Assembly (NCBI RefSeq): GCF_905475395.1
Contig: NC_058338.1
Location: 100,425,435-100,489,434 of the forward strand
DNA length: 64,000 bases
Direction of reading: 5' to 3'
Source: Chrysoperla carnea
Taxonomy: Eukaryota > Arthropoda > Insecta > Neuroptera > Chrysopidae
Made by a program: the position numbers and the translations under genes. The notes beneath the pieces were generated by a model. It was not told where the DNA came from, did no database searches, and was given only the letters and a program-made list of their open reading frames with translations. Below are positions 1 to 15,899 of this stretch, piece by piece. Every line of letters starts with the position of its first letter. Position 1 is the first letter of the stretch.

Positions 1-3000
1 CATGACTATACAAATCATTGAAATTTTGATCCAGGTAAGTCAAAATGTATACATAGAGGTCCTTTATGACTGAACTAAGTATAAATAAGCCAAAAATAAT
101 CAAATTTGACATTTTTCGATAGAAAAAATATTTTTTTAAAATTTTCGAATTTACAACTAGAATGTCATGACTATACAAATCATTGAAATTTTGATCCAAG
201 TAAGTCAAAATGTATACATAGAGGTTCTTTATGACTGGACTAAGTATAAATAAGCCAAAAAAGATCAAATTTGACATTTTTCGATAGAAAAAACATTTTT
301 TGAAAATTTTCGATTTTACAACAAGAATGTCATGACTATACAAATCATTGAAATTTTGATCCAAGTAAGTCAAAATGTATACATAGAGGTTCTTTATGAC
401 TGGACTAAGTATAAATAAGCCAAAAAAGATCAAATTTGACATTTTTCGATAGAAAAAACATTTTTTGAAAATTTTCCATTTTACAACAAGAATTTGATGA
501 TTATTCAAATCATTGAAATTTTGATCCAAGTAAGTCCAAATGTATACATAGAGGTCCTTTATGACTGGACTAAGTATAAATAAGCCAAAAATAATCAAAT
601 TTGACATTTTTCGATAGAAAAAATATTTTTTGAAAATTTTCGATTTTACAACTAGAATGTCATGACTATACAAATCATTGAAATTTTGATCCAAGTAAGT
701 CAAAATGTATACATAGAGGTCCTTTATGACTGGACTAAGTATATATAAACCAAAAATAATCAAATTTGACATTTTTCGATAGAAAAAATATTTTTTGAAA
801 ATTTTCGATTTTACAACTAGAATGTCATGACTATACAAATCATTGAAATTTTGATCCAAGTAAGTTCAAATGTATAAATAGAGGTTCTTTATGACTGGAC
901 TAAGTATAAATAAGCCAAAAAAGATCAAATTTGACATTTTTCGATAGAAAAAAACATTTTTTGAAAATTTTCGATTTTACAACAAGAATGTGATGACTAT
1001 TCAAATCATTGAAATTTTGATCCAAGTAAGTAAAAATGTATACATAGAGGTCCTTTATGACTGGACTAAGTATAAATAAGCCAAAAATGATCAAATTTGA
1101 CATTTTTCGATAGAAAAAACATTTTTTGAAAATTTTCGATTTTACAACTAGAATGTCATGACTATACAAATCATTGAAATTTTTATCCAAGTAAGTCAAA
1201 TTGTATACATAGAGGTTCTTTATGACTGGACTAAGTATAAATAAGCCAAAAAAGATCAAATTTGACATTTTTCGATAGAAAAAACATTTTTTGAAAATTT
1301 TCGATTTTACAACAAGAATGTGATGACTATTCAAATCATTGAAATTTTGATCCAAGTAAGTAAAAATGGTTACATAGAGGTCCTTTATGACTGGACTAAG
1401 TATAAATAAGCCAAAAATGATCAAATTTGACATTTTTCGATAGAAAAAATATTTTTTGATACTTTCGATTTTACAACTAGAATGTCATGACTATACAAAT
1501 TATTGAAATTTTGATCCAAGTAAGTCTAAATGTATACATAGAGGTCCTTTATGACTGGAATAAGTATAAATAAGCTAAAAATGATCAAATTTGCCATTTT
1601 TCGATGGAAAAATCAATTTTTGAAAATTTCCGATTTTACTACTAGAATGTCATGACTATACAAATAATTGAAATTTTGATCCAAGTAAGTAAAAATGTAT
1701 ACATAGAGGTCCTTTATGACTGGACTAAGTATATATAAGCCAAAAATAATCAAATTTGACATTTTTCGATAGAAAAAATATTTTTTGAAAATTTTCGATT
1801 TTTCAACAAGAATGTGATGACTATTCAAATCATTGAAATTTTGATCCAAGTAAGTCCAAATGTATACACAGAGGTCCTTTATGACTGGACTAAGTATAAA
1901 TAAGCCAAAAATGATCAAATTTGACATTTTTCGATAGAAAAAACATTTTTTGAAAATTTTCGATTTTACAACAAGAATGTGATGATTATTCAAATCATTG
2001 AAATTTTGATCCAAGTAAGTCTAAATGTATACATAGAGGTCCTTTATGACTGGAATAAGTATAAATAAGCTTAAAATGATCAAATTTGCCATTCTTCGAT
2101 AGAAAAAACAATTTTTGAAAATTTCCGATTTTACTACTAGAATGTCATGACTATACAAATAATTGAAATTTTGATCCAAGTAAGTAAAATGTATACATAG
2201 AGGTCCTTTATGACTGGACTAAGTATAAATAAGCCAAAAATGATCAAATTTGACATTTTTCGATAGAAAAACCATTTTTTGAAAATTTTCGATTTTACAA
2301 CTAGAATGTCATGACTATACAAATCATTGAAATTTTGATCCAGGTAAGTCAAAATGTATACATAGAGGTCCTTTATGACTGGACTAAGTATAAATAAGCA
2401 AAAAATAATCAAATTTGACATTTTTCGACAGAAAAAATATTTTTTGAAAATTTTCGATTTTACAACTAGAATGACATGACTATACAAATCATTGAAATTT
2501 TGATCCAAGTAAGTCAAAATGTATACATAGAGGTTCTTTATGACTGGACTAAGTATAAATAAGCCAAAAAAGATCAAATTTGACATTTTTCGATAGAAAA
2601 AACATTTTTTGAAAATTTTCGATTTTACAACAAGAATGTGATGATTATTCAAATCATTGAAATTTTGATCCAAGTAAGTCCAAATGTATACATAGAGGTC
2701 CTTTATGACTGGACTAAGTATAAATAAGCCAAAAATGATCAAATTTGACATTTTTCGATAGAAAAAACATTTTTTGAAAATTTTCGATTTTACAACTAGA
2801 ATGTCATGGCTATACAAATCATTGAAATTTTTATCCAGGTAAGTCAAAATGTATACATAGAGGTCCTTTATGACTGGACTAAGTATAAATAAGCAAAAAA
2901 TAATCAAATTTGACATTTTTCGATAGAAAAAATATTTTTTGAAAATTTTCGATTTTACAACTAGAATGTCATGACTATACAAATCATTGAAATTTTGATC

Positions 3001-6000
3001 CAAGTAAGACAAAATGTATACATAGAGGTTCTTTATGACTGGACTAAGTATAAATAAGCCAAAAAAGATCAAATTTGACATTTTTCGATAGAAAAAACAT
3101 TTTTTGAAAATTTTCGATTTTACAACAAGAATGTGATGACTATTCAAATCATTGAAATTTTGATCCTAAGAAGTCCAAATGTATACATAGAGGTCCTTTA
3201 TGACTGGACTAAGTATAAATAAGCCAAAAATAATCAAATTTGACATTTTTCGATAGAAAAAACATTTTTTGAAAATTTTCGATTTACAACTAGAATGTCA
3301 TGACTATACAAATCATTGAATTTTTGATCCAAGTAAGTCTTAATGTATACATAGAGGTCCTTTATGACTGGAATAAGTATAAATAAGCTAAAAATGATCA
3401 AATTTGCCATTTTTCGATAGAAAAAACAATTTTTGAAAATTTCCGATTTTACTACTAGAATGTCATGACTATACAAATAATTGAAATTTTGATCCAAGTA
3501 AGTCTAAATGTATACATAGAGGTCCATTATGACTGGAATAAGTATAAATAAGCTAAAAATGATCAAATTTGCCATTTTTCGATGGAAAAAACAATTTTTG
3601 AAAATTTCCGATTTTACTACTAGAATGTCATGACTATACAAATAATTGAAATTTTGATCCAAGTAAGTAAAAATGTATACATAGAGGTCCTTTATGACTG
3701 GACTAAGTATAAATAAGCCAAAAATAATCAAATTTGACATTTTTCGATAGAAAAAATATTTTTTGAAAATTTTCGATTTTACAACTAGAATGTCATGACT
3801 ATACAAATCATTGAAATTTTGATCCAAGTAAGTCAAAATGTATACATAGAGGTTCTTTATGACTGGACTAAGTATAAATAAGCCAAAAAAGATCAAATTT
3901 GACATTTTTCGATAGAAAAAACATTTTTTGAAAATTTTCGATTTTACAACAAGAATGTGATGTTTATTCAAATCATTGAAATTTTGATCCAAGTAAGTCC
4001 AAATGTATACATAGAGGTCCTTTATGACTGGACTAAGTATAAATAAGCCAAAAATGATCAAATTTGACATTTTTCGATAGAAAAAAACAATTTTTGAAAA
4101 TTTTCGATTTTACAACTAGAATGTCATGACTATACAAATCATTGAAATTTTGATCCAGGTAAGTCAAAATGTATACATAGAGGTCCTTTATGACTGGACT
4201 AAGTATAAATAAGCCAAAAATAATCAAATTTGACATTTTTCGATACAAAAAATATTTTTTGAAAATTTTCGATTTTACAACTAGAATGTCATGACTATAC
4301 AAATCATTGAAATTTTGATCCAAGTAAGTCTAAATGTATACATAGAGGTCCTTTATGACTGGAATAAGTATAAATAAGCTAAAAATGATCAAATTTGCCA
4401 TTTTTCGATGGAAAAAACAATTTTTGAAAATTTCCGATTTTACTACTAGAATGTCATGACTATACAAATAATTGAAATTTTGATCCAAGTAAGTAAAAAT
4501 GTATACATAGAGGTCCTTTATGACTGGACTAAGTATAAATAAGCCAAAAATAATCAAATTTGACATTTTTCGATAGAAAAAATATTTTTTGAAAATTTTC
4601 GATTTTACAACTAGAATGTCATGACTATACAAATCATTGAAATTTTGATCCAAGTAAGTCAAAATGTATACATAGAGGTTCTTTATGACTGGACTAAGTA
4701 TAAATAAGCCAAAAAAGATCAAATTTGACATTTTTCGATAGAAAAAACATTTTTTGAAAATTTTCGATTTTACAACAAGAATGTGATGACTATTCAAATC
4801 ATTGAAATTTTGATCCAAGTAAGTCCAAATGTATACATAGAGGTCCTTTATGACTGGACTAAGTATAAATAAGCCAAAAATGATCAAATTTGACATTTTT
4901 CGATAGAAAAAACATTTTTTGAAAATTTTCGATTTTACAAGTAGAATGTCATGAATATACAAATCATTGAAATTTTGATCCAGGTAAGTCAAATGTATAC
5001 ATAGAGGTCCTTTATGACTGGACTAAGTATAAATAAGCCAAAAATAATCAAATTTGACATTTTTCGATAGAAAAAATATTTTTTGAAAATTTTCGATTTT
5101 ACAACTAGAATGTCATGACTATACAAATCATTGAAATTTTGATCCAAGTAAGTATAAATGTATACATAGAGGTCCTTTATGACTAGAATAAGTATAAATA
5201 AGCTAAAAATGATCAAATTTGCCATTTTTCGATAGAAAAAACAATTTTTGAAAATTTCCGATTTTACTACTAGAATGTCATGACTATACAAATAATTGAA
5301 ATTTTGATCCAAGTAAGTCTAAATGTATACATAGAGGTCCATTATGACTGGAATAAGTATGAATAAGCTAAAAATGATCAAATTTGCCATTTTTCGATGG
5401 AAAAAACAATTTTTGAAAATTTCCGATTTTACTACTAGAATGTCATGACTATACAAATAATTGAAATTTTGATCCAAGTAAGTAAAAATGTATACATAGA
5501 GGTCCTTTATGACTGGACTAAGTATAAATAAGCCAAAAATAATCAAATTTGACATTTTTCGATAGAAAAAATAATTTTTGAAAATTTTCGATTTTACAAC
5601 TAGAATGTCATGACTATACAAATCATTGAAATTTTGATCCAAGTAAGTCAAAATGTATACATAGAGGTTCTTTATGACTGGACTAAGTATAAATAAGCCA
5701 AAAAAGATCAAATTTGACATTTTTCGATAGAAAAAACATTTTTTGAAAATTTTCGATTTTACAACAAGAATGTGATGACTATTCAAATCATTGAAATTTT
5801 GATCCAAGTAAGTCCAAATGTATACATAGAGGTCCTTTATGACTGGACTAAGTATAAATAAGCCAAAAATGATCAAATTTGACATTTTTCGATAGAAAAA
5901 ACATTTTTTGAAAATTTTCGATTTTACAAGTAGAATGTCATGAATATACAAATCATTGAAATTTTGATCCAGGTAAGTCAAATGTATACATAGAGGTCCT

Positions 6001-7269
6001 TTATGACTGGACTAAGTATAAATAAGCCAAAAATAATCAAATTTGACATTTTTTGATAGAAAAAATATTTTTTGAAAATTTTCGATTTTACAACTAGAAT
6101 GTCATGACTATACAAATCATTGAAATTTTGATCCAAGTAAGTATAAATGTATACATAGAGGTCCTTTATGACTAGAATAAGTATAAATAAGCTAAAAATG
6201 ATCAAATTTGCCATTTTTCGATAGAAAAAACAATTTTTGAAAATTTCCGATTTTACTACTAGAATGTCATGACTATACAAATAATTGAAATTTTGATCCA
6301 AGTAAGTAAAAATGTATACATAGAGGTCCTTTATGACTGGACTAAGTATAAATAAGCCAAAAATGATCAAATTTGACATTTTTCGATAGAAAAAACATTT
6401 TTTGAAAATTTTCGATTTTACAACTAGAATGTTATGACTATACAAATCATTGAAATTTTGATCCAGTAAGTCAAAATGTATACATAGAGGTCCTTAATGA
6501 CTGGACTAAGTATAAATAAGCCAAAAATAATCAAATTTGACATTTTTCGATAGAAAAAATATTTTTTGAAAATTTTCCATTTTACTACTAGAATGTCATG
6601 ACTATACAAATCATTGAAATTTTGATCCAAGTAAGTCTAAATGTATACATAGAGGTCATTTATGACTGGAATAAGTATAAATAAGCTAAAAATGATCAAA
6701 TTTGCCATTTTTCGATGGAAAAAACAATTTTTGAAAATTTCCGATTTTACTACTAGAATGTCATGACTATACAAATAATTGAAATTTTGATCCAAGTAAG
6801 TAAAAATGTATACATAGAGGTCCTTTATGACTGGACTAAGTATAAATAAGCCAAAAATAATCAAATTTGACATTTTTCGATAGAAAAAATATTTTTTGAA
6901 AATTTTCGATTTTACAACTAGAATGTCATGACTATACAAATCATTGAAATTTTGATCCAAGTAAGTCAAAATGTATACATAGAGGTTCTTTATGACTGGA
7001 CTAAGTATAAATAAGCCAAAAAAGATCAAATTTGACATTTTTCGATAGAAAAAACATTTTTTGAAAATTTTCGATTTTACAACAAGAATGTGATGTTTAT
7101 TCAAATCATTGAAATTTTGATCCAAGTAAGTCCAAATGTATACATAGAGGTCCTTTATGACTGGACTAAGCATAAATAAGCCAAAAATGATCAAATTTGA
7201 CATTTTTCGATAGAAAAAACAATTTTTGAAAATTTTCGATTTTACAACTAGAATGTCATGACTATACAA

Positions 7270-10200
7270 ATCATTGAAATTTTGATCCAGGTAAGTCAAA
7301 ATGTATACATAGAGGTCCTTTATGACTGGACTAAGTATAAATAAGCCAAAAATAATCAAATTTGACATTTTTCGATAGAAAAAATATTTTTTGAAAATTT
7401 TCGATTTTACAACTAGAATGTCATGACTATACAAATCATTGAAATTTTGATCCAAGTAAGTCAAAATGTATACATAGAGGTTCTTTATGACTGGACTAAG
7501 TATAAAAAAGCCAAATAAGATCAAATTTGACATTTTTCGATAGAAAAAACATTTTTTGAAAATTTTCGATTTTACAACAAGAATGTGATGACTATTCAAA
7601 TCATTGAAATTTTGATCCAAGTAAGTCCAAATGTATACATAGAGGTCCTTTATGACTGGACTAAGTATAAATAAGCCAAAAATGATCAAATTTGACATTT
7701 TTCGATAGAAAAAACATTTTTTGAAAATTTTCGATTTTACAAGTAGAATGTCATGAATATACAAATCATTGAAATTTTGATCCAGGTAAGTCAAATGTAT
7801 ACATAGAGGTCCTTTATGACTGGACTAAGTATAAATAAGCCAAAAATAATCAAATTTGACATTTTTCGATAGAAAAAATATTTTTTGAAAATTTTCGATT
7901 TTACAACTAGAATGTTATGACTATACAAATCATTGAAATTTTGATCCAAGTAAGTATAAATGTATACATGGAGGTCCTTTATGACTAGAATAAGTATAAA
8001 TAAGCTAAAAATGATCAAATTTGCCATTTTTCGATAGAAAAAACAATTTTTGAAAATTTCCGATTTTACTACTTGAATGTCATGACTATACAAATAATTG
8101 AAATTTTGATCCAAGTAAGTAAAAATGTATACATAGAGGTCCTTTATGACTGGACTAAGTATAAATAAGCCAAAAATGATCAAATTTGACATTTTTTGAT
8201 AGAAAAAACATTTTTTGAAAATTTTCGATTTTACAACTAGAATGTTATGACTATACAAATCATTGAAATTTTGATCCAGTAAGTCAAAATGTATACATAG
8301 AGGTCCTTAATGACTGGACTAAGTATAAAAAAGCCAAAAATAATCAAATTTGACATTTTTCGATAGAAAAAATATTTTTTGAAAATTTTCCATTTTACAA
8401 CTAGAATGTCATGACTATACAAATCATTGAAATTTTGATCCAAGTAAGTCTAAATGTATACATAGAGGTCATTTATGACTGGAATAAGTATAAATAAGCT
8501 AAAAATGATCAAATTTGCCATTTTTCGATGGAAAAAACAATTTTTGAAAATTTCCGATTTTACTACTAGAATGTCATGACTATACAAATAATTGAAATTT
8601 TGATCCAAGTAAGTAAAAATGTATACATAGAGGTCCTTTATGACTGGACTAAGTATATATAAGCCAAAAATAATCAAATTTGACATTTTTCGATAGAAAA
8701 AACATTTTTTGAAAATTTTCGATTTTACAACTAGAATGTCATGACTATACAAATCATTGAAATTTTGATCCAGGTAAGTCAAAATGTATACATAGAGGTC
8801 CTTTATGACTGAACTAAGTATAAATAAGCCAAAAATAATCAAATTTGACATTTTTCGATAGAAAAAATATTTTTTGAAAATTTTCGATTTTACAACTAGA
8901 ATGTCATGACTATACAAATCATTGAAATTTTGATCCAAGTAAGTCAAAATGTATACATAGAGGTTCTTTATGACTGGACTAAGTATAAATAAGCCAAAAA
9001 AGATCAAATTTGATATTTTTCGATAGAAAAAACATTTTTTGAAAATTTTCGATTTTACAACAAGAATGTGATGATTATTCAAATCATTGAAATTATGATC
9101 CAAGTAAGTTCAAATGTATACATAGAGGTCCTTTATGACTGGACTAAGTATAAATAAGCCAAAAATAAACAAATTTGACATTTTTCGATAGAAAAAATAT
9201 TTTTTGAAAATTTTCGATTTTACAACTAGAATGTCATGACTATACAAATCATTGAAATTTTGATCCAAGTAAGTCTAAATGTATACATAGAGGTCCTTTA
9301 TGACTGGAATAAGTATAAATAAGCTAAAAATGATCAAATTTGCCATTTTTCGGTGGAAAAAAACAATTTTTGAAAATTTCCGATTTTACTACTAGAATGT
9401 CATGACTATACAAATAATTGAAATTTTGATCCAAGTAAGTAAAAATGTATACATAGAGGTCCTTTATGTCTGGACTAAGTATATATAAGCCAAAAATAAT
9501 CAAATTTGACATTTTTCGATAGAAAAAATATTTTTTGAAAATTTTCGATTTTACAACTAGAATGTCATGAATATACAAATCATTAAAATTTTGATCCAAG
9601 TAAGTCAAAATGTATACATAGAGGTTCTTTATGACTGGACTAAGTATAAATAAGCCAAAAAAGATCAAATTTGACATTTTTCGATAGAAAAAACATTTTT
9701 TTAAAATTTTCGATTTTACAACAAGAATGTGATGACTATTCAAATCATTGAAATTTTGATCCAAGTAAGTCCAAATGTATACATAGAGGTCCTTTATGAC
9801 TGGACTAAGTATAAATAAGCCAAAAAGGATCAAATTTGACATTTTTCGATAGAAAAAACATTTTTTGAAAATTTTCGATTTTACAACTAGAATGTCATGA
9901 CTATACAAATCATTGAAATTTTGATCCAGGTAAGTCAAAATGTATACAAAGAGGTCCTTTATGACTGAACTAAGTATAAATAAGCCAAAAATAATCAAAT
10001 TTGACATTTTTCGATAGAAAAAATTATTTTGGAAAATTTTCGATTTTACAACTAGAATGTCATGACTATACAAATCATTGAAATTTTGATCCAAGTAAGT
10101 TAAAATGTATACATAGAGGTCCTTTATGACTGGACTAAGTATATATAAGCCAAAAATAATCAAATTTGACATTTTTCGATAGAAAAAATATTTTTTGAAA

Positions 10201-13200
10201 ATTTTCGATTTTACAACGAGAATGTCATGACTATACAAATCATTGAAATTTTGATCCAAGTAAGTCCAAATGTATACATAGAGGTCCTTAATGACTGAAC
10301 TAAGTATAAATAAGCCAAAAATAATCAAATTTGACATTTTTCGATACAAAAAATATTTTTTGAAAATTTTCGATTTTACAACTATAATGTCATGACTATA
10401 CAAATCATTGAAATTTTGATCCAAGTAAGTCTAAATGTATACATAGAGGTCCTTTATGACTGGAATAAGTATAAATAAGCTAACAATGATCAAATTTGCC
10501 ATTTTTCGATGGAAAAAACAATTTTTGAAAATTTCCGATTTTACTACTAGAATGTCATGACTATACAAATAATTGAAATTTTGATCCAAGTAAGTAAAAA
10601 TGTATACATAGAGGTCCTTTATGACTGGACTAAGTATATATAAGCCAAAAATAATCAAATTTGACATTTTTCGATAGAAAAAATATTTTTTGAAAATTTT
10701 CGATTTTACAACAAGAATGTCATGATTATACAAATCATTGAAATTTTGATCCAAGTAAGTCAAAATGTATACATAGAGGTTCTTTATGACTGGACTAAGT
10801 ATAAATAAGCCAAAAATGATCAAATTTGACATTTTTCGATAGAAAAAACATTTTTTGAAAATTTTCGATTTTACAACAAGAATGTGATGATTATTCAAAT
10901 CATTGAAATTTTGATCCAAGTAAGTCCAAATGTATACATAGAGGTCCTTTATGACTGGACTAAGTATAAATAAGCCAAAAATGATCAAATTTGACATTTT
11001 TCGATAGAAAAAACATTTTTTGAAAATTTTCGATTTTACAACTAGAATGTCATGACTATACAAATCATTGAAATTTTGATCCAGGTAAGTCAAAATGTAT
11101 ACATAGAGGTCCTTTATGACTGGACTAAGTATAAATATGCCAAAAATAATCAAATTTGACATTTTTCGATAGAAAAAATATTTTTTGAAAATTTTCGATT
11201 TTACAACTAGAATGTCATGACAATACAAATCATTGAAATTTTGATCCAGGTAAGTCAAAATGTATACATAGAGGTCCTTTATGACTGGACTAAGTATAAA
11301 TAAGCCAAAAATAATCAAATTTGACATTTTTCGATAGAAAAAATATTTTTTGAAAATTTTCGATTTTACAACTAGAATGTCATGACTATACAAATCATTG
11401 AAATTTTGATCCAAGTAACTCAAAATGTATACATAGAGGTTCTTTATGACTGGACTAAGTATAAAAAAGCCAAATAAGATCAAATTTGACATTTTTCGAT
11501 AGAAAAAACATTTTTTGAAAATTTTCGATTTTACAACAAGAATGTGATGACTATTCAAATCATTGAAATTTTGATCCAAGTAAGTCCAAATGTATACATA
11601 GAGGTCCTTTATGACTGGACTAAGTATAAATAAGCCAAAAATGATCAAATTTGACATTTTTCGATAGAAAAAACATTTTTTGAAAATTTTCGATTTTACA
11701 AGTAGAATGTCATGAATATACAAATCATTGAAATTTTGATCCAGGTAAGTCAAATGTATACATAGAGGTCCTTTATGACTGGACTAAGTATAAATAAGCC
11801 AAAAATAATCAAATTTGACATTTTTCGATAGAAAAAATATTTTTTGAAAATTTTCGATTTTACAACTAGAATGTTATGACTATACAAATCATTGAAATTT
11901 TGATCCAAGTAAGTATAAATGTATACATGGAGGTCCTTTATGACTAGAATAAGTATAAATAAGCTAAAAATGATCAAATTTGCCATTTTTCGATAGAAAA
12001 AACAATTTTTGAAAATTTCCGATTTTACTACTTGAATGTCATGACTATACAAATAATTGAAATTTTGATCCAAGTAAGTAAAAATGTATACATAGAGGTC
12101 CTTTATGACTGGACTAAGTATAAATAAGCCAAAAATGATCAAATTTGACATTTTTTGATAGAAAAAACATTTTTTGAAAATTTTCGATTTTACAACTAGA
12201 ATGTTATGACTATACAAATCATTGAAATTTTGATCCAGTAAGTCAAAATGTATACATAGAGGTCCTTAATGACTGGACTAAGTATAAAAAAGCCAAAAAT
12301 AATCAAATTTGACATTTTTCGATAGAAAAAATATTTTTTGAAAATTTTCCATTTTACAACTAGAATGTCATGACTATACAAATCATTGAAATTTTGATCC
12401 AAGTAAGTCTAAATGTATACATAGAGGTCATTTATGACTGGAATAAGTATAAATAAGCTAAAAATGATCAAATTTGCCATTTTTCGATGGAAAAAAACAA
12501 TTTTTGAAAATTTCCGATTTTACTACTAGAATGTCATGACTATACAAATAATTGAAATTTTGATCCAAGTAAGTAAAAATGTATACATAGAGGTCCTTTA
12601 TGACTGGACTAAGTATATATAAGCCAAAAATAATCAAATTTGACATTTTTCGATAGAAAAAACATTTTTTGAAAATTTTCGATTTTACAACTAGAATGTC
12701 ATGACTATACAAATCATTGAAATTTTGATCCAGGTAAGTCAAAATGTATACATAGAGGTCCTTTATGACTGAACTAAGTATAAATAAGCCAAAAATAATC
12801 AAATTTGACATTTTTCGATAGAAAAAATATTTTTTGAAAATTTTCGATTTTACAACTAGAATGTCATGACTATACAAATCATTGAAATTTTGATCCAAGT
12901 AAGTCAAAATGTATACATAGAGGTTCTTTATGACTGGACTAAGTATAAATAAGCCAAAAAAGATCAAATTTGATATTTTTCGATAGAAAAAACATTTTTT
13001 GAAAATTTTCGATTTTACAACAAGAATGTGATGATTATTCAAATCATTGAAATTATGATCCAAGTAAGTTCAAATGTATACATAGAGGTCCTTTATGACT
13101 GGACTAAGTATAAATAAGCCAAAAATAAACAAATTTGACATTTTTCGATAGAAAAAATATTTTTTGAAAATTTTCGATTTTACAACTAGAATGTCATGAC

Positions 13201-15050
13201 TATACAAATCATTGAAATTTTGATCCAAGTAAGTCTAAATGTATACATAGAGGTCCTTTATGACTGGAATAAGTATAAATAAGCTAAAAATGATCAAATT
13301 TGCCATTTTTCGGTGGAAAAAACAATTTTTGAAAATTTCCGATTTTACTACTAGAATGTCATGACTATACAAATAATTGAAATTTTGATCCAAGTAAGTA
13401 AAAATGTATACATAGAGGTCCTTTATGTCTGGACTAAGTATATATAAGCCAAAAATAATCAAATTTGACATTTTTCGATAGAAAAAATATTTTTTGAAAA
13501 TTTTCGATTTTACAACTAGAATGTCATGAATATACAAATCATTAAAATTTTGATCCAAGTAAGTCAAAATGTATACATAGAGGTTCTTTATGACTGGACT
13601 AAGTATAAATAAGCCAAAAAAGATCAAATTTGACATTTTTCGATAGAAAAAACATTTTTTTAAAATTTTCGATTTTACAACAAGAATGTGATGACTATTC
13701 AAATCATTGAAATTTTGATCCAAGTAAGTCCAAATGTATACATAGAGGTCCTTTATGACTGGACTAAGTATAAATAAGCCAAAAAGGATCAAATTTGACA
13801 TTTTTCGATAGAAAAAACATTTTTTGAAAATTTTCGATTTTACAACTAGAATGTCATGACTATACAAATCATTGAAATTTTGATCCAGGTAAGTCAAAAT
13901 GTATACAAAGAGGTCCTTTATGACTGAACTAAGTATAAATAAGCCAAAAATAATCAAATTTGACATTTTTCGATAGAAAAAATTATTTTGGAAAATTTTC
14001 GATTTTACAACTAGAATGTCATGACTATACAAATCATTGAAATTTTGATCCAAGTAAGTCTAAATGTATACATAGAGGTCCTTTATGACTGGAATAAGTA
14101 TAAATAAGCTAAAAATGATCAAATTTGCCATTTTTCGATGGAAAAAACAATTTTTAAAAATTTCCGATTTTACTACTTGAATGTCATGACTATACAAATA
14201 ATTGAAATTTTGATCCAAGTAAGTAAAAATGTATACATAGAGGTCCTTTATGACTGGACTAAGTATATATAAGCCAAAAATAATCAAATTTGACATTTTT
14301 CGATAGAAAAAATATTTTTTGAAAATTTTCGATTTTACAACAAGAATGTCATGATTATACAAATCATTGAAATTTTGATCCAAGTAAGTCAAAATGTATA
14401 CATAGAGGTTCTTTATGACTGGACTAAGTATAAATAAGCCAAAAATGATCAAATTTGACATTTTTCGATAGAAAAAACATTTTTTGAAAATTTTCGATTT
14501 TACAACAAGAATGTGATGATTATTCAAATCATTGAAATTTTGATCCAAGTTAGTCCAAATGTATACATAGAGGTCCTTTATGACTGGACTAAGTATAAAT
14601 AAGCCAAAAATGATCAAATTTGACATTTTTCGATAGAAAAAAACATTTTTTGAAAATTTTCGATTTTACAACTAGAATGTCATGACTATACAAATCATTG
14701 AAATTTTGATCCAGGTAAGTCAAAATGTATACATAGAGGTCCTTTATGACTGGACTAAGTATAAATATGCCAAAAATAATCAAATTTGACATTTTTCGAT
14801 AGAAAAAATATTTTTTGAAAATTTTCGATTTTACAACTAGAATGTCATGACAATACAAATCATTGAAATTTTGATCCAGGTAAGTCAAAATGTATACATA
14901 GAGGTCCTTTATGACTGGACTAAGTATAAATAAGCCAAAAATAATCAAATTTGACATTTTTCGATAGAAAAAATATTTTTTGAAAATTTTCGATTTTACA
15001 ACTAGAATGTCATGACTATACAAATCATTGAAATTTTGATCCAAGTAAGT
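7270..15050. repeat. Tandem duplication of a ~3.96-kb satellite block (copies ~7.27-11.23 and ~11.23-15.05 kb)
   Basis: Rare variants recur at a constant offset of 3959 or 3960 bp (24 monomers, less 1 bp in places). They are TATAAAAAAG (7501 and 11460), CGGTGG (9351 and 13311) and AATTATTTTGG (10022 and 13981). Beyond about 10.09 kb the offset drops to 3629/3630: ACAAGAATGTCATGATT at 10711 and 14340, ATAAATATGC at 11131 and 14761, and CATGACAATAC at 11216 and 14846. The second copy therefore lacks the two monomers at about 10.06-10.39 kb, or the first copy gained them. The left boundary is uncertain by about 200 bp because the flanking monomer is close to consensus. Confidence 0.85.
13195..14019. 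repeat. 825-bp higher-order repeat unit (D-E-B-C-A)
   Basis: Monomers begin at 13195 (D), 13360 (E), 13525 (B), 13690 (C) and 13855 (A), followed by D at 14020. Private variants include CGGTGG in D, CATTAAAATT in B, AAAAAGGATC in C and AATTATTTTGG in A. The same private variants recur 3959-3960 bp upstream, so this unit is part of the 3.96-kb duplication. Confidence 0.85.
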
Positions 15051-15899
15051 CTAAATGTATACATAGAGGTCCTTTATGACTGGAATAAGTATAAATAAGC
15101 TAAAAATGATCAAATTTGCCATTTTTCGATGGAAAAAACAATTTTTGAAAATTTCCGATTTTACTACTAGAATGTCATGACTATACAAATAATTGAAATT
15201 TTGATCCAAGTTAGTAAAAATGTATACATAGAGGTCCTTTATGACTGGACTAAGTATATATAAGCCAAAAATAATCAAATTTGACATTTTTCGATAGAAA
15301 AAATATTTTTTGAAAATTTTCGATTTTACAACTAGAATGTCATGACTATACAAATCATTGAAATTTTGATCCAAGTAAGTCAAAATGTATACATAGAGGT
15401 TCTTTATGACTGGACTAAGTATAAATAAGCCAAAAAAGATCAAATTTGACATTTTTCGATAGAAAAAACATTTTTTGAAAATTTTCGATTTTACAACAAG
15501 AATGTGATGATTATTCAAATCATTGAAATTTTGATCCAAGTAAGTCCAAATGTATACATAGAGTTCCTTTATGACTGGACTAAGTATAAATAAGCCAAAA
15601 ATGATCAAATTTGACATTTTTCGATAGAAAAAACATTTTTTGAAAATTTTCGATTTTACAACTAGAATGTCATGACTATAAAAATCATTGAAATTTTGAT
15701 CCAGGTAAGTCAAAATGTATGCATAGAGGTCCTTTATGACTGGACTAAGTATAAATAAGCCAAAAATAATCAAATTTGACATTTTTCGATAGAAAAAATA
15801 TTTTTTGAAAATTTTCGATTTTACAACTAGAATGTCATGACTATACAAATCATTGAAATTTTGATCCGGGTAAGTCAAAATGTATACATAGAGGTCCTT

